64,000 nt of DNA from Rhodocyclus tenuis (GCF_014197755.1 NZ_JACIGE010000006.1:124001-188000); one strand, 5' to 3'; numbered from the stretch's first letter, positions 25,850-37,800 are shown. Numbers and translations are program-made. The notes: a model not told the origin generated them from the letters alone.

Positions 25850-27781
25850 CTAGACGCGGAAAGTATCAGCGGCGACGCGCAGTTCGCCCGCCAGTTCATG
25901 CAGGCGACGCACTTCCTCGGTGACGCCGTGCACGGCCGCGGTGTTTTCGTCGTTCATGTTCGCCACCTGTTCGACGCTGCGCGCGATCAGTTCGGCCGCC
26001 ATGCTCTGTTCCTTGAGCGAGCTCGAAATCTCGCCGACCGCATGCACGACCGATTCGGTCGCCTCGCGAATGCGCGTCATGCCGACGCCAGCGGCTTCCG
26101 CGCGCTCGACGCTGCTGTTGACGCGAACCGCACCGTCTTCGATACCGACGATCGCCGCCTGCGTATTGCGCTGGATGTCGCTGATCATGCCGGCGATCTC
26201 CTGCGTCGATAGTGCCGTGCGCTCGGCCAGTTTGCGCACTTCGTCGGCAACGACGGCAAAACCGCGCCCCTGTTCGCCGGCACGCGCCGCTTCGATGGCC
26301 GCGTTGAGCGCGAGCAGATTGGTCTGGTCGGCGATTTCCTTGATCACCTGAACGATCTCGGTGACGCGTTGCGAATCGCGGCCGAGTTGCTCGACGGTCT
26401 TTGCCGACTGATTGACGACCTCGGCACTCTGCCGCATCTCGCGCACTGCCTCGCCGACGATGACGTCGCCTTCGCCGGCCAGCGTGCCGGCGCTGCCGGC
26501 CATCTGATCGACCGTATTCGCACCGTCGGAAACCTGGCGGATGCTGACGGTGATTTCTTCAAGGGTGGCCGCGATCGTCGACGTCGCGTCGTTCTGCTGC
26601 GCGCTGCCCTGCGACACGCGCTCGGCCATCTGCACCAGCGCTTCGGCAGCGTCGTCGAGCGCGCCGACGCTGCCGTGAATGCTGCCGACGATGCCGCGCA
26701 GGCTGTCCTGCATGCGTGCAATTGCCGCCATCATGCTGCTGGCGTCGCCGCGCTGCAGCGGAATCGCCTCGCGCAAGTCGCCGGCAGCGATGCGCGCCGC
26801 CGCCGCGCTCGCCGCATCGGGCTCGCCACCGAGCGGCTTGAGCACCAGTCGGCGCAGCAGGAAGATCAGCAGGCCGATCAGCAACAGACAGGCGGCGACA
26901 CCGACGCCGATGATCGCGAACATGCGACCGTTGGCAATCCGCGCCACTTCGGCCTCGGGATACGCCGCGACGATGACGAATCCCCATGCCGCGAATTCGG
27001 TTTTTTCTACAACCCAGCCGGCGCCGTCCTTGAGCAGGGCTTCGACCGATTCGTCGGTGACATGGCCTGAACGGAAGCGAACCTTGCCCTTGCCGTCGAT
27101 GATCGCGATGAAGCCGGTTTCGAGCAGCCGACCGCTTTCGACCACCGCTTTCAGCGGCGCCAGATCGAGCTTGTAACCGACGTACCAGATGCCGATCGTC
27201 TGCCCGGCAGCATCGCGGATCGGCTCGTAGCCGGTCAGGTAGGGATTGCCGAGGATGTCGACCTCGCCGTAGAAAGCCTTGCCTTCGCGGATCGCCGCCA
27301 TGGCCTTGCCTTTCGGGTCGAGCACCGTACCGGTGGCGCGCTCGTTGTCCTTCTTGACGTTGGTCGAGATGCGTACGAAATCTTCGCCACTCCTGACGAA
27401 GAGCGTCGCCGTGCCGCCGCCGATGGCGGTGACGCCGTCAACCAGTTCGAAGCGGTTGGCCTGGCCACGTCCGCCGAGCAGCAGATCGGGAACCGTCTTC
27501 TCGCCGACGCGCACCTCGCCGCCGAGCGACGGCGCACCCAAGGCCTGCCCGCGCTCGATCAGCAGGCGCATCGAGCTGCGCGTGCGGTCCATCACCAGCG
27601 CGTCGGTGACATCGAGCAACTGACTGACGCTGCGGCTTTGCTGCATCGCCTTGGCGGCGACGTCGCCTTCGATGCGCGAACGCTCGATGACCGAGAAAAC
27701 AAAAGCGCTGCCGAGTACAGCCACCCCGACAAAAACCGAAACGGGTACGGCAAAGCGGGCCTGCAGGGTCTTCAGCCACAT
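25850..27781 (-). CDS. Methyl-accepting chemotaxis protein with a Cache-type periplasmic domain
   Basis: This 643-residue receptor has a first membrane helix at about residues 10-31 and a large periplasmic sensor to about residue 285. The sensor contains the [39 protein letters not shown] segment typical of single Cache (Cache_2/Cache_3) ligand domains. A second membrane helix (about 289-312), a HAMP linker and a cytoplasmic signalling coiled coil follow. The hairpin tip [41 protein letters not shown] is canonical for CheA/CheW contact. There is no C-terminal CheR/CheB-tethering pentapeptide. Ligands of such sensors are commonly organic acids or amino acids, but none can be named here. It converges with cysN. 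The upstream A/T-rich stretch around 27810-27835 probably holds its promoter. Confidence 0.92.
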   Translation of the reverse strand: MWLKTLQARFAVPVSVFVGVAVLGSAFVFSVIERSRIEGDVAAKAMQQSRSVSQLLDVTDALVMDRTRSSMRLLIERGQALGAPSLGGEVRVGEKTVPDLLLGGRGQANRFELVDGVTAIGGGTATLFVRSGEDFVRISTNVKKDNERATGTVLDPKGKAMAAIREGKAFYGEVDILGNPYLTGYEPIRDAAGQTIGIWYVGYKLDLAPLKAVVESGRLLETGFIAIIDGKGKVRFRSGHVTDESVEALLKDGAGWVVEKTEFAAWGFVIVAAYPEAEVARIANGRMFAIIGVGVAACLLLIGLLIFLLRRLVLKPLGGEPDAASAAAARIAAGDLREAIPLQRGDASSMMAAIARMQDSLRGIVGSIHGSVGALDDAAEALVQMAERVSQGSAQQNDATSTIAATLEEITVSIRQVSDGANTVDQMAGSAGTLAGEGDVIVGEAVREMRQSAEVVNQSAKTVEQLGRDSQRVTEIVQVIKEIADQTNLLALNAAIEAARAGEQGRGFAVVADEVRKLAERTALSTQEIAGMISDIQRNTQAAIVGIEDGAVRVNSSVERAEAAGVGMTRIREATESVVHAVGEISSSLKEQSMAAELIARSVEQVANMNDENTAAVHGVTEEVRRLHELAGELRVAADTFRV

Positions 27782-27871
27782 GATTCTCGGCCTCTCTTAC
27801 ACGGAATCGGCTATTTTCTCACATTTAACTTTTTTTGAGCCAAAGCAAGCGAGACTGATTCCTTGCTCAAT

Positions 27872-28606
27872 TCAGCTGCGCCGGCGCCGCGCCTCGTAAA
27901 GACAGACACCGGCAGCAACCGAGACGTTGAGACTCGCCACCGAGCCGAGCAGCGGGATCGACACCAGCTGGTCGCAATTCTCGCGCGTCAGACGGCGCAT
28001 GCCGTCGGCTTCGGCACCCAGCACCCAGGCCGTCGCCACCGGCCACTCGGCCGTGTAAAGGTCCTGCGTCGCCGCGGCGTCGGTGCCGATGACACAGATG
28101 TCGCGCTCCTTCAGCTCGCGCAGCGTGCGCGCGAGATTGGTGACGGCGATGTAGGGGACGGTTTCGGCGGCGCCGCTGGCGACCTTGATCGCCGTCTGCG
28201 TCAGACCGACAGCGCGGTCCTTCGGCGCGATCACCGCGTGCGCGCCGACGGCGTCGGCGACGCGCAGGCAGGCGCCGAGGTTGTGCGGATCCTGGATGCC
28301 GTCGAGCACCAGCAACAGCGGCGGCTCTTCCAGCGTGTCGAGCACATCATCGAGCGTCACATAGGGTGTGGCGGCGTCGACGTGGGCGACGACGCCCTGA
28401 TGGCTGGCACCCGGCGCCATCGCCGCCAGCCGCGCGGCATCGACCGGCAGCAGGCGTACGCCAGCCACCTCGGCACGACGGATCAGGTCGCGCGCCCGCG
28501 CGTCAGCCCGGCCGGCGTCAAGATAGATTTCGCGGATCGAATCCGGCGCGTGGCGAAGCTTGGCAAGGATGGCGTGAAAGCCGTGGATCGGGCGAAACTG
28601 CGACAT
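27872..28606 (-). CDS. rlmB: 23S rRNA (guanosine-2251-2'-O)-methyltransferase RlmB
   Basis: This 244-residue SPOUT-class methyltransferase modifies G2251 in the ribosomal P-loop. The N-terminal substrate-binding domain ([29 protein letters not shown]) precedes the trefoil-knot catalytic domain with [47 protein letters not shown] and [23 protein letters not shown]. Length matches the family (243-251). It follows rnr on the same strand, the conserved rnr-rlmB order, but a 138-base gap with a strong GC hairpin lies between them. Its Shine-Dalgarno is GAAGGGG upstream of 28606. Confidence 0.95.
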   Translation of the reverse strand: MSQFRPIHGFHAILAKLRHAPDSIREIYLDAGRADARARDLIRRAEVAGVRLLPVDAARLAAMAPGASHQGVVAHVDAATPYVTLDDVLDTLEEPPLLLVLDGIQDPHNLGACLRVADAVGAHAVIAPKDRAVGLTQTAIKVASGAAETVPYIAVTNLARTLRELKERDICVIGTDAAATQDLYTAEWPVATAWVLGAEADGMRRLTRENCDQLVSIPLLGSVASLNVSVAAGVCLYEARRRRS

Positions 28607-28703
28607 GAGCGAAACCCCTTCTGCGGAAAGGCCGCGAGTTTAACAGCGGAGACGCGCAGCGCGGCGGACGCGGCATCCGACACCGCATCCGCCGCCACGA
28701 CCA

Positions 28704-28740
28704 GCGCGTCTTCCTGCCGGCCGACAGCAGGAAGACGCGC
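28704..28740. other. 14-bp perfect inverted repeat between rnr and rlmB
   Basis: Arms GCGCGTCTTCCTGC and GCAGGAAGACGCGC flank a 9-base loop. It begins five bases beyond the rnr stop on the minus strand. No T-run follows, so it is more likely a 3'-end stabiliser or processing site than a classical terminator, or it permits partial read-through into rlmB. Confidence 0.45.
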
Positions 28741-28744
28741 GCAA

Positions 28745-31021
28745 TCAGCTGCGCGCGCGTCTCGGCTTCCTCGCCTTCGTCTCGGCGCCAGCCTCGGCCG
28801 CAGCCGGCGTCTGCGCAACGGCCAGCGGTGTCGTGCCGAGAACGAAATCGATACGCCCGGTTTCAAGGTCGGCGCGCACCAGCTTGACGCGCAGGCGATC
28901 GCCGAGACGGTAACGACGCGCCGTGCGCTCGCCGAGCATCTGGTGGCGCTGCGCATCAAAGCGGAAGTAGTCCTCACCGAGCTCGGAGACGTGAACCAGG
29001 CCTTCGACATACACCTGATCGAGTGCGACGAAGACGCCAAAGGCGGTAACGCTGGCAATGGTGCCGTCGAACTCCTCGCCAATGCGCCCCTTCATGTAGT
29101 AACACTTCAGCCAGTTGCTGACATCGCGTGTCGCCTCGTCGGCACGGCGTTCGGTCATCGAACAGTGCAGGCCGATATCGTCCCAGCCATTGGCCGGCAG
29201 ACGCTCACCGGCCAGCGTCGCCTTGATCGCGCGGTGCACCAGCAGATCGGGATAGCGGCGGATCGGCGAGGTGAAGTGCGTGTAGCGCTCGTAGGCAAGG
29301 CCGAAATGGCCGACGTTGTCCGGGCTGTACATCGCCTGGCGCAGCGAGCGCAGCATCACCGTCTGCAACAGTTGCGCGTCCGGGCGCTGCTTGATCTGTT
29401 CGAGCAGCGTCGCGTAGTCACTGGCGGAGGGCTTGTCGCCACCGCCAAGACCGAGACCGAATTCCTTGAGGAAATTGCGCAGGCCTTCGAGCTTTTCCGG
29501 CGTCGGCCCTTCATGCACGCGGTAGAGGCAGGGCTGCTTGTGGCTTTCGAGGTAAGCCGAGGCACAGACGTTGGCCGCCAGCATGCATTCCTCGATCAGG
29601 CGATGCGCCTCGTTGCGATGCACCGGAACGATATTGGCGATCTTGCCCTGATCGTCGAACAGCATCATCGTCTCGATCGTCTCGAAATCGATCGCACCGC
29701 GTTCGGTACGCGCCTGCGCCAGCGCGCGGTAGAGCGACTCCAGATTGCGCAGATGCGGCAGCAGCGCGGCCTGCGCGTTGTCCTCGGGGAATGACTCGCC
29801 GGACAGCCAGTTCCACACCTGCGTGTAAGTGAGGCGCGCCTGCGAGCGAAACACCGCCGGGTAGAAACGGTAGTCCTCGATCGCACCATTGGCGCCGATC
29901 TGCATGTCGCAGACCATCGCCAGACGCTCGACCTCTGGATTCAGCGAGCAGAGGCCGTTGGACAGCTTCTCCGGCAGCATCGGGATGACGCGGCGCGGGA
30001 AATAGACCGAATTGCCGCGTTCCTTGGCTTCGGCATCGAGCGCCGAACCCGGCCGCACGTAATGTGAAACGTCGGCGATGGCAACGACCAGCCGCCAGCC
30101 GGCGTTCTTGCCCTCGCCGCGCCGTTCGGCATAGACGGCGTCGTCGAAATCCTTCGCCGTCTCGCCGTCGATGGTCACCAGCGGCAAGGCGCGCAGATCG
30201 ACGCGACCGACGTGGTCACTTTTCTTCACCTTGGCTGGCAACTCCTTGGCCTCGGCCAGCGAAGCCTTGTCGAACTCGCAGGGCATCTCGTGCTTGCGCA
30301 GCGCGATTTCGATTTCCATTCCCGGATCGGCGTAGTTGCCGAGTACTTCGACGATACGGCCGATCGGCTTGGCGTGCCGCCCCGGCTGCTCGATGATTTC
30401 GACCATCACCACCTGCCCCGACTGCGGCTTCGCCTTCTTGTCCGGCGCAACGAGGATGTCCTGGCTGATGCGACGATTTTCCGGAACGACGACGGTGATG
30501 CCGTGCTCGACCAGCACGCGGCCGACGACCTTGTGGTTGGCGCGTTCGAGCACCTCGACGATCGTCCCCTCGCTACGCCCCTTGCGGTCGACGCCGGTGA
30601 CGCGCGCCAGTGCGCGGTCGCCGTGCAGCACCTTGCTCATCTGCCGCGAGTCGAGGAACAGATCGGCACCGTCGCCATCGGGAATCAGGAAGCCGTAGCC
30701 ATCGGGATGGCCTTCGACGCGGCCGGCGATCAGGCTGGCGCGCTCGGGAACGATGTAGGCGCCCTTGCGGTTGCGCATCAGCTGCGCTTCGCGCTCCATC
30801 GCGCCAAGACGGCGCTGGAAGGAATCGAGCTCCTCCGCGCGGATATCGAGCATTTCACACAAACGCTCGAAGCCGGCGGGCTTTCCCTCCTCTTCGAGCA
30901 ACTGCAGGATGTACTCGCGTGAGGGCAGCGGATTCTCGTAGCGCTCCATCTCGCGAGCGAGTTGCGGATCATTCTTTCGTATTTTCGACAATTTCTTTAT
31001 TGACATCGTAAAAGTTTCCAT
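28745..31021 (-). CDS. rnr: Ribonuclease R
   Basis: This 3'-5' exoribonuclease of about 758 residues degrades structured RNA and takes part in rRNA/tRNA quality control. Order of domains: N-terminal winged-helix-like segment (about 25-90), cold-shock OB folds (about 90-250), RNB catalytic domain with TIDGETAKDFDDAVYAERR (about 275-295) and the ERGNSVYFPRRVIPMLPEKLSNGLCSLNP substrate channel segment, S1 domain near 650-730, and a basic tail RKPRRARS. The catalytic Asp cluster is intact. The frame allows ATG at 31021 or at 31006 (MSIKKLSK); the internal one has a GGAA at moderate spacing and I cannot decide between them. The 5' end faces the tRNA-Leu gene, whose promoter overlaps the rnr start region on the other strand. 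Confidence 0.95.
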   Translation of the reverse strand: METFTMSIKKLSKIRKNDPQLAREMERYENPLPSREYILQLLEEEGKPAGFERLCEMLDIRAEELDSFQRRLGAMEREAQLMRNRKGAYIVPERASLIAGRVEGHPDGYGFLIPDGDGADLFLDSRQMSKVLHGDRALARVTGVDRKGRSEGTIVEVLERANHKVVGRVLVEHGITVVVPENRRISQDILVAPDKKAKPQSGQVVMVEIIEQPGRHAKPIGRIVEVLGNYADPGMEIEIALRKHEMPCEFDKASLAEAKELPAKVKKSDHVGRVDLRALPLVTIDGETAKDFDDAVYAERRGEGKNAGWRLVVAIADVSHYVRPGSALDAEAKERGNSVYFPRRVIPMLPEKLSNGLCSLNPEVERLAMVCDMQIGANGAIEDYRFYPAVFRSQARLTYTQVWNWLSGESFPEDNAQAALLPHLRNLESLYRALAQARTERGAIDFETIETMMLFDDQGKIANIVPVHRNEAHRLIEECMLAANVCASAYLESHKQPCLYRVHEGPTPEKLEGLRNFLKEFGLGLGGGDKPSASDYATLLEQIKQRPDAQLLQTVMLRSLRQAMYSPDNVGHFGLAYERYTHFTSPIRRYPDLLVHRAIKATLAGERLPANGWDDIGLHCSMTERRADEATRDVSNWLKCYYMKGRIGEEFDGTIASVTAFGVFVALDQVYVEGLVHVSELGEDYFRFDAQRHQMLGERTARRYRLGDRLRVKLVRADLETGRIDFVLGTTPLAVAQTPAAAEAGAETKARKPRRARS

Positions 31022-31027
31022 TAAAAT
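31000..31027 (+). promoter_or_regulatory. Sigma-70 promoter of tRNA-Leu
   Basis: TTGACA (31000-31005, perfect -35) and TAAAAT (31022-31027) are spaced by 16 bases. A start near 31034 would put the tRNA 5' end about 12 bases downstream. The hexamers overlap the 5' end of rnr on the opposite strand. Confidence 0.8.
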
Positions 31028-31045
31028 TCGGCCTTCTTCGCGCTT

Positions 31046-31132
31046 GCCCAGGTGGCGAAATTGGTAGACGCGCCAGGTTCAGGTCCTGGTGGTGGCAACA
31101 CTGTGGAGGTTCGAGTCCTCTCCTGGGCACCA
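31046..31132 (+). tRNA. tRNA-Leu (anticodon CAG)
   Basis: The 87-base gene forms a full class II cloverleaf. Acceptor stem GCCCAGG pairs with CCTGGGC, the discriminator is A, and CCA is encoded (31130-31132). The anticodon stem CCAGG/CCTGG encloses the loop TTCAGGT with anticodon CAG at 31080-31082, which reads CUG, the main Leu codon of this GC-rich genome. A long variable arm (GGTGGCAACACTGTGG region) and the T-loop TTCGAGTC are present. It has a consensus-like promoter upstream and a UUCG terminator 15 bases downstream, so it is a single-gene unit. Confidence 0.97.
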
Positions 31133-31146
31133 AGCAACAGATTCAG

Positions 31147-31175
31147 AAAAAGCCGGCTTTCGAGCCGGCTTTTTT
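31147..31175 (+). terminator. Intrinsic terminator of tRNA-Leu
   Basis: The perfect stem AGCCGGCT / AGCCGGCT with a TTCG tetraloop is flanked by AAAA upstream and TTTTT downstream (31171-31175). It lies 15 bases after the CCA end. The A-run before the stem lets it work in both directions. Confidence 0.95.
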
Positions 31176-31802
31176 ATTTGCTGCGAATCCTGCCACGAAT
31201 CCGCCCGAAATCCGCCCGAAATCCGCCCGCATTGTGCCCGAATTGCCGAAGCCGCCGCATTCCGGCGACTTTCCTGCGACCATCTGTCGCCCGGCACAGC
31301 GCAATCAACAAGCGCGGCATGCTCCAGCCCGCGCTGATAACGGCGGGACGCCGCGCAGCGCTGCAAGTCGGCACAAGAGCAGGCCGCGACACCCCGACCA
31401 GCAAAGCGCCCGGAACCAATGCCGCGCATTTCCGGCAAGCCGGCGCGACGAACGCACAAACTCGACGATCAAGCGCGAGAATTCCGGGTGCCGCCGCCCC
31501 GCCCGGGCGCCAGATTCATTGCGCCGATGTGCGGGAACGGTTTTCATCATACCACCCGTCCGCTGATGTTCGTGGCGCGCAGGCTGACCGCCCCGCCAAA
31601 ACGGGCCAGGCCAGAACTACTTCTGCCGCAGCGGCCTTCGCCGCCCCAGCGGCATGGCGGCGCGCCAATGCACGCGAACAGCAGGCGCGTAAGGGATGCA
31701 ACCTATTGCAGGGCTTGCGAGTAAAATCCCACGAGCTGATGCCGCACAACAATTATTCACCGCGGCGGAATTGAAGCAGTGCCTTGAGGGGAGAAGTGCA
31801 TC
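31176..31802. other. 627-base gene-poor interval after tRNA-Leu
   Basis: Frames here are short, lack ribosome-binding sites and show no recognisable protein, so I call no gene. The left end holds three tandem 11-base units (31197-31229). The right end contains the Shine-Dalgarno GAGGGGAGAAG for the CheB/CheR gene. No duplicate of the tRNA 3' end, integrase fragment or insertion sequence end was seen, although a gene-less stretch beside a tRNA can mark an old integration site. Confidence 0.5.
31197..31229. repeat. Three tandem copies of an 11-bp unit
   Basis: The unit is AAATCCGCCCG; the second and third copies are identical and the first differs at one base. A degenerate fourth copy (CATTGTGCCCG) follows. 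It lies 22 bases beyond the tRNA-Leu terminator in non-coding DNA. Confidence 0.7.
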
Positions 31803-34800
31803 GTGCGGGATAACGGGACAGCAGGCGAGCAGGCCGGGCAGCAGCAGACGTTTTCGCCACCGGCCGACGGGGATGCAGACGCCGCTGCTTACCTGGAGTT
31901 GTTCGACGCGCCGGCACAGGAAGCCGCACCAAACGCGACAACGGCGGCGAGTGAGATTGAGTTCCCCGGCTACGTCATCGGCGTCGGCGCCTCGGCCGGC
32001 GGTCTGGAAGCGCTTGAACGCATGTTCGAGCCGATGCCCACCGATCTCGATGCTGCCTTCGTCGTCGTCCAGCACCTCTCGCCCGACCACAAGAGCCTGA
32101 TGGCCAGTCTGCTGGCGCGGCATACGCGCATGCCGGTGACCATGGTCGAGGACGACATGCGCATCGTCGCCGGTAATGTCTACCTGATCCCGCCCGGCGC
32201 GATGATGACTGCGGCAAAGGGGCGCTTGCGCCTGATGCCGAAAAGCCCGCACGGGTTGTCGTTGCCGATCGACCTCTTCTTTTCCTCGCTGGCGGCCAGC
32301 TTCGGCGCGCGCGCCATCGGCGTCATCCTTTCCGGCACCGGTTCTGACGGCGCGCGCGGATCGGTGGCGATCAACGATGCCGGCGGCCTGCTGCTGGCGC
32401 AGTCGCCAGAGAGCGCCAAGTTCGACGGCATGCCGCGCTCGGTCATCGCCACCGGTCTGGTCGACGAAATCCTCGCCGCCGAGGAGATGGGCCAGCGCAT
32501 TCTCGAACACATCCGCCAGCCGCTGTCGCCGAGTTCGCGCGACAGCGCACGCGTGCCGCCGCCGGCCGAGCGCGGCAACTCCCTCGAGGAAATCCTGCAC
32601 CTGCTGCGCAATTTCGGCGGCATCAACTTCCACGAATACAAGCCGGCGACCGTGTTGCGGCGCATCGAACGGCGCATGCAGGTGCGCCATACGCCGGATT
32701 TCGAGCAATACCTCCACCTGCTTGAGGGCGAGCGCGGCGAGGCGGCGTTGCTGCAACGGGAAATCCTCATCCCGGTGACCAGCTTCTTCCGCGACCCGGA
32801 GTCTTTCGAGGAGCTTGCCCGCACCGCCGTGGCGCGCATCGTCGCCGACCACGCCGACACACAAGCGATCCGCATCTGGGTCGCCGGTGTATCCACCGGC
32901 GAAGAGGCCTACTCGATCGCCATCCTCTTCGCCGAGGAATTCGAGCGCGTGCGCCGCTGGCCGAACTTCAAGATTTTCGCCACCGACGTCGCCCAGCAGA
33001 ATATCGACGCCGCCAGCGCTGGCGTTTTCTCGGAAGCGATCATCGCCGAAGTGTCGCCGCAGCGTCTCGAGCGCTTCTTCACCAAGAAGGGCGGACACTT
33101 CGCGGTCAATCCCGAAATCCGCCAGAACATCGTCTTCGCCCGGCACAACCTGCTCGAGGATCCGCCGTTCACGCGCATGGATCTGATCACCTGCCGCAAC
33201 ATGCTGATCTACTTCCTGCCCTCGGCGCAGGAACGCGCCTTGCGGCGCATGCACTATGCGCTGGCGCCGGGCGGTTTCCTGTTCCTTGGCAGCAGCGAGT
33301 CGCTGTCGGCACTCAATCAGGACTTCACGGCAACGTCGAGCAAGCACAAGCTGTTCTGCGTGCTGCGTCACGCCAGCCTGCCGATCGAACTGGGCGATGT
33401 CGGCACGCGCGGACGGCATAACGCCGACGCGGCCAACCTGCGTCGGCCGCTGCTCGGCATACCGGGGCGGTCAAGTGACTCGCAGGCGATCGACGCCGCG
33501 CAGAACCTGCTGCTCAGCGCGCACGCGCCGCCCAGCCTGCTGCTCTCGGAAAAGCGCGAACTGACGCACATCTTCGGCGGCGCGCAACGTTATCTGCAAT
33601 TTCCGCAGGGACAGGTCTCGCTCGACGCCTTGCGCCTGTTGCCGGCGCAGCTGGTACCGGTAGCGCAGGCGCTGGTGCATCGCGCGCAGAAGGACGGCAA
33701 GAGCATCTGCTCCGAGCCCGCCAACTTCAGCCTCGCCGACGACAGCGTCGAGCGCTTGCGTCTGCTGGTGCGCCCCTTGCCGCGTGAAAACGGGCTCGGC
33801 CCCTACCTGCTGCTGTCCTTCGAAGTCGTCCCGGTGAGCCCGGCGCCCGGCTCGGCCGAGGGCATGCGCGCGCTCGATCTCGACGTCGAAACTGTCGAGC
33901 GCGTCAGCGCCATGGAACGCGAACTGGCGGCGACGCGCGAAGGCCTGCAGGCAGCAATCGAGGAACTGGAAACCTCGAACGAGGAACTGCAGGCAACCAA
34001 CGAGGAGCTGATGGCCTCGAACGAGGAATTGCAGAGTTCAAACGAGGAACTGCAGTCGCTCAACGAGGAGCTGTACACGGTCAATGCCGAGAACCAGGAG
34101 AAGATCCAGATTCTCAACCGCCTTAACGCCGACCTCGACAGCATGGCGATGGCCGGCGGCATTCCGACCGTTTTCCTCGACGACGAGCGCAAGATCACAC
34201 GCTTCACGCCGCAGGTGAAGAACATCTTCAACATCCGCGACGGCGACATCGGCCGGCCGCTGGCCGATTTCACGCACACACTCGACTACCCGACACTGGC
34301 CAGCGACCTGCATACCTGCGTCGCCAGCGCCCGCACCCTCGAAAAGGAAGTCCGCGGCGGCGGCGGCAAGCTCTATCTGGTCAAGATCGTTCCCTACGCA
34401 GCGCTGGCGCCGCGCAGCCGCGGCGCCGTGATCGCCTTCATCGACGTTACCTCGCTGCACGACATGCGCCGTCTGCAGGCAATCCTCGACGCGCTGCCGC
34501 AGCAGGTGGCGGTAGTCGACCGCGACGGCATGATTCGCCTGATTAACAGTTCGTGGCGTGACTTTGCCAAGCACAATGGCGACCCGCGTCTGCTCCGCTC
34601 GGGTCCGGGTTCGCGCTACCCGGCGTCCTTGCGTGCCAGCCGCGATGCGGACAGCGCCACCGGCGAACGTATTGCCGCCGGCCTCGACTCGGTTCTCGCC
34701 GGCGAACTGCCAAGGTTCTCGCTCGAATACACCGCGCCCGGCGGTAACAGCCGCTTCCTGATGCAGGCGGTGCCACTTGACAGCCCGGAAGGCGGCGCGA

Positions 34801-34847
34801 TTGTCAGCCATATCGACGTCTCCACCTGGGGCCCATGCAATGGCTGA
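31803..34847 (+). CDS. CheB-CheR hybrid with coiled coil and PAS domains
   Basis: This 1014-residue cytoplasmic signalling protein combines chemotaxis methylesterase and methyltransferase modules. CheB-like (about 53-235): catalytic Ser in [12 protein letters not shown], His in [11 protein letters not shown], Asp in [11 protein letters not shown], with no receiver domain. CheR-like (about 255-520): SFFRDPESF, the SAM-binding [15 protein letters not shown], and [12 protein letters not shown]. Then a linker region, a coiled coil with repeated S/T-N-E-E-L units (about 700-779), and two PAS-like domains (about 785-875 and 885-1010). All catalytic residues I can check are present. The start is GTG at 31803 after GAGGGGAGAAG. 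The next gene, a GGDEF-EAL protein, starts eight bases before the stop. The targets of the methyl module may not be classical chemoreceptors. Confidence 0.93.
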   Translation: MRDNGTAGEQAGQQQTFSPPADGDADAAAYLELFDAPAQEAAPNATTAASEIEFPGYVIGVGASAGGLEALERMFEPMPTDLDAAFVVVQHLSPDHKSLMASLLARHTRMPVTMVEDDMRIVAGNVYLIPPGAMMTAAKGRLRLMPKSPHGLSLPIDLFFSSLAASFGARAIGVILSGTGSDGARGSVAINDAGGLLLAQSPESAKFDGMPRSVIATGLVDEILAAEEMGQRILEHIRQPLSPSSRDSARVPPPAERGNSLEEILHLLRNFGGINFHEYKPATVLRRIERRMQVRHTPDFEQYLHLLEGERGEAALLQREILIPVTSFFRDPESFEELARTAVARIVADHADTQAIRIWVAGVSTGEEAYSIAILFAEEFERVRRWPNFKIFATDVAQQNIDAASAGVFSEAIIAEVSPQRLERFFTKKGGHFAVNPEIRQNIVFARHNLLEDPPFTRMDLITCRNMLIYFLPSAQERALRRMHYALAPGGFLFLGSSESLSALNQDFTATSSKHKLFCVLRHASLPIELGDVGTRGRHNADAANLRRPLLGIPGRSSDSQAIDAAQNLLLSAHAPPSLLLSEKRELTHIFGGAQRYLQFPQGQVSLDALRLLPAQLVPVAQALVHRAQKDGKSICSEPANFSLADDSVERLRLLVRPLPRENGLGPYLLLSFEVVPVSPAPGSAEGMRALDLDVETVERVSAMERELAATREGLQAAIEELETSNEELQATNEELMASNEELQSSNEELQSLNEELYTVNAENQEKIQILNRLNADLDSMAMAGGIPTVFLDDERKITRFTPQVKNIFNIRDGDIGRPLADFTHTLDYPTLASDLHTCVASARTLEKEVRGGGGKLYLVKIVPYAALAPRSRGAVIAFIDVTSLHDMRRLQAILDALPQQVAVVDRDGMIRLINSSWRDFAKHNGDPRLLRSGPGSRYPASLRASRDADSATGERIAAGLDSVLAGELPRFSLEYTAPGGNSRFLMQAVPLDSPEGGAIVSHIDVSTWGPCNG

Positions 34848-37800
34848 CAGCAAGGACGAAACTCTCGCCCACTTTGGCGAAGACGAGCGGCGCCGGGCCT
34901 TCGCCGCACTGCGTCGCGGCGACTTCGCGCTAGCCGAGCGGATTCTCGAACGCGGCGACTTCACCCTCGGCGAACTGGTCGAAAACCTGCGTATCTACCA
35001 GGCCGAGCTGATCATCCAGAACGAGGAGCTGGGGCGATCGCAGCACGCGGCCGAGATCGCACTGGCGCGCTTTTCGACGCTCTTTGCCAATGTCCCGATG
35101 GCGCTGATGACCGTCGACCGGCACGGTCTGATCATCCACACCAACGATCAGGCCGAGCTGATGTTCGGCCTTGACCGTGGCCATCTGCGTCAGCACTTCT
35201 TTCGCCGCCTGGTCGACGAGCATCATCAGGCGGCAGCGCTGGGCGCCTTCTCATCGGCGGAAACGACGCCGCAGGTTCTGCGCGAACTGGATTTCCGCGG
35301 TGCCGCCGGCCGCGATTTCGTCGGCGACCTGCATCTGGCGCGCTTTCCCGAGGGGGATGCCGATGAACGCTGGCACTTCGTCGCCGCCATCGTCGATCAA
35401 AGCCAGCTGGTCGAACAAAGGCGCCGCCTCATCTCTTCCGAGGCGGAAAACAGGCGGCTGTCGGAGGAACTGAAAGAGCGCGTCAAGGAACTGAGTTGCC
35501 TCTTCGCGCTATCGACACTGATCCAGGGAACGCGCGCCTTGTCGGCCGAATTCGTCGAGGACGTCGCCCGGCTGCTGCCAAGCGGGTGGCAAAAGCCCGA
35601 CAGAACGCGCGCACGCGTCCGTGTCAGGGACTTGAGCTTTACCACACCCGGCTACCGCAGCGGCACGAACTACCTTCTCGAGACGCTCAGGGTCGCCGGT
35701 GAAGTGATCGGCGAGATCGAGATCGTCAACCTCGACGGTGACCCTGCCGCAGCCACTGCCGATCCGTTCATCGACGAGGAGCGGACCCTGCTGCACACCG
35801 CAGCGGAAATGCTCAGCGAGGCCATCGAGCGCTGGCGTGCCGAAGACGAACGCGACCAGTTTTTCAACGAATCGCTCGACCTCATCGGCATTGCCAACCT
35901 GGACGGCCAGCTGACGCAGGTCAATCCGGCGTGGACGCGCTGCCTCGGCTGGAGCGCGGAAGAGCTGTGCACCCGCCCCTGGCTTGACTTCGTGCACCCC
36001 GACGATGTCGCCGCGACGATCGAGTGCGGCGCACAATTGCTTACCGGCGAGCCGGTAATCGACTTCCGCAACCGCTACCGCACCAATCAGGACGAATGGC
36101 GCTGGCTGTCGTGGACCTCGTATGCCGATCTGGCATCGCGCCGGATTTTCGCCGTCGTTCGTGACGTCAGCGACGTCATTGCCAACGAGTTGCAGTTGCG
36201 CCTCGCCGCCAAGGTCTTCGAAGTCAGCCGCGAGTCGATGCTGGTCACCGACCTCGATGGCCGCATCCTCGCCGTCAATCAGGCTTTCGTCGAACTGAAC
36301 GGCTACGCCGAAAGCGAGCTGATCGGCGCCAACCCGAGGATCCTCAAGTCGGGACTACAGGACAACGCGTTCTATGTCCGTGTCTGGCAGTCCTTGAGTC
36401 GCTACGGTTTCTGGCAGGGCGAATTCAGCAACCGGCGCAAGGACGGATCCGTCTACCCCTTCCTGGTGACGATCAGCTCCGTCCGCGATGCCCGCGGCAA
36501 GACAACGCATTACATCGGCGTCGGCCAGGACATCAGCGAGCGCAAGGAGGCCGAGGCGGCGATCCAGCAACTCGCCTATTTCGACGCACTGACCGCCCTG
36601 CCCAACCGGCTGATGCTCAAGGACCGTGCGCATCAATGTCTGGCTGCCGCCTACCGCAGCCAGGGCGAGGTGGCAGTGATCATGCTCGATCTTGACCATT
36701 TCAAGACGGTCAACGATTCGCTCGGTCACGAGGTCGGTGACCGTCTGCTGCGCGAAATCGGCAACCGCCTGCGCAGCACGCTACGCGAAACCGACACCGT
36801 CGCCCGGCTTGGCGGCGACGAGTTCGTGCTGCTGCTCGGCGAAACCGGCGCCGACGGCGCCGCGCGCATCGCTGAAAAAGTCATCGAACACCTCGCGCAG
36901 CCGATGACGATCGACGGCCACACGCTTCATGTTTCGGCCAGTCTGGGCCTGAGCATGTACCCCCGCGACAGCGAAAGCTTCGATATCCTGCTGCGTTGCG
37001 CCGACGCCGCATTGTTCCGCGCCAAAGCGGAAGGCCGCAACGGCTTCCAGTTTTTTGAAGCGACGATGCACGAAGCGGCCAAGGAAAAACTGTTCCTCGA
37101 AGCCGCCTTGCGCGACGCACTCAGCGACAACCAGTTCACCCTGTACTATCAGCCGCAGGTGGACCTCGCCAGCGGCCGGCTGATCGGACTCGAAGCCCTG
37201 CTGCGCTGGCAGCATCCGCAGTTCGGCAATATCCCGCCATCGCGATTCATCCCGATCGCCGAAGGCTGCGGCCTGATCACCGACATCGGTGAATGGGTGT
37301 TGCGTGAAGCTTGTCGGCAGAATCGCGCCTGGATGGACGCCGGCATCGCCGTCACCCCGGTCGCGGTCAATGTCTCGGCGATCCAGCTGCACCACGGCAA
37401 CCTGCAGCCAGCGGTCGAAGCGGCGCTGGCCAGCAGCGGGCTGCCGCCCAGCCTGCTCGAGCTTGAAGTGACCGAGAGCCTGTTCATCGATGCCTCACCA
37501 CGCACGCTCGAACAGATGAGCGCCTTGCGCCTGCTCGGCATCAGCTTCTCGCTCGACGATTTCGGCACCGGCTATTCCAGCCTCAAATACCTCAAGCAGT
37601 TCCCGATCGACAAGCTGAAGATCGACCAGTCCTTCGTTCGCGATCTGTTCGAGGACGACGACGATCTTGCCATCGCCGACGCCATCGTCAGCATGGGCCG
37701 TCGCCTACGCCTGAAGGTCATCGCCGAAGGCATCGAGGACGCCCAGCAGCTGGCACTGCTCAGCGAGATTGGCTGCGAGTTCGGCCAGGGATTCTTCTTT

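Noticed and set aside
31079-31459. Minus-strand frame reading through tRNA-Leu (ending in a CPGEDSNLH-like tail)
   Set aside because: A frame made from the antisense of a tRNA gene and its terminator is a known annotation artefact.
31617-33419. 600-codon minus-strand frame opposite the CheB-CheR gene
   Set aside because: Composition is that of an antisense shadow, and the plus-strand frame has all catalytic motifs.
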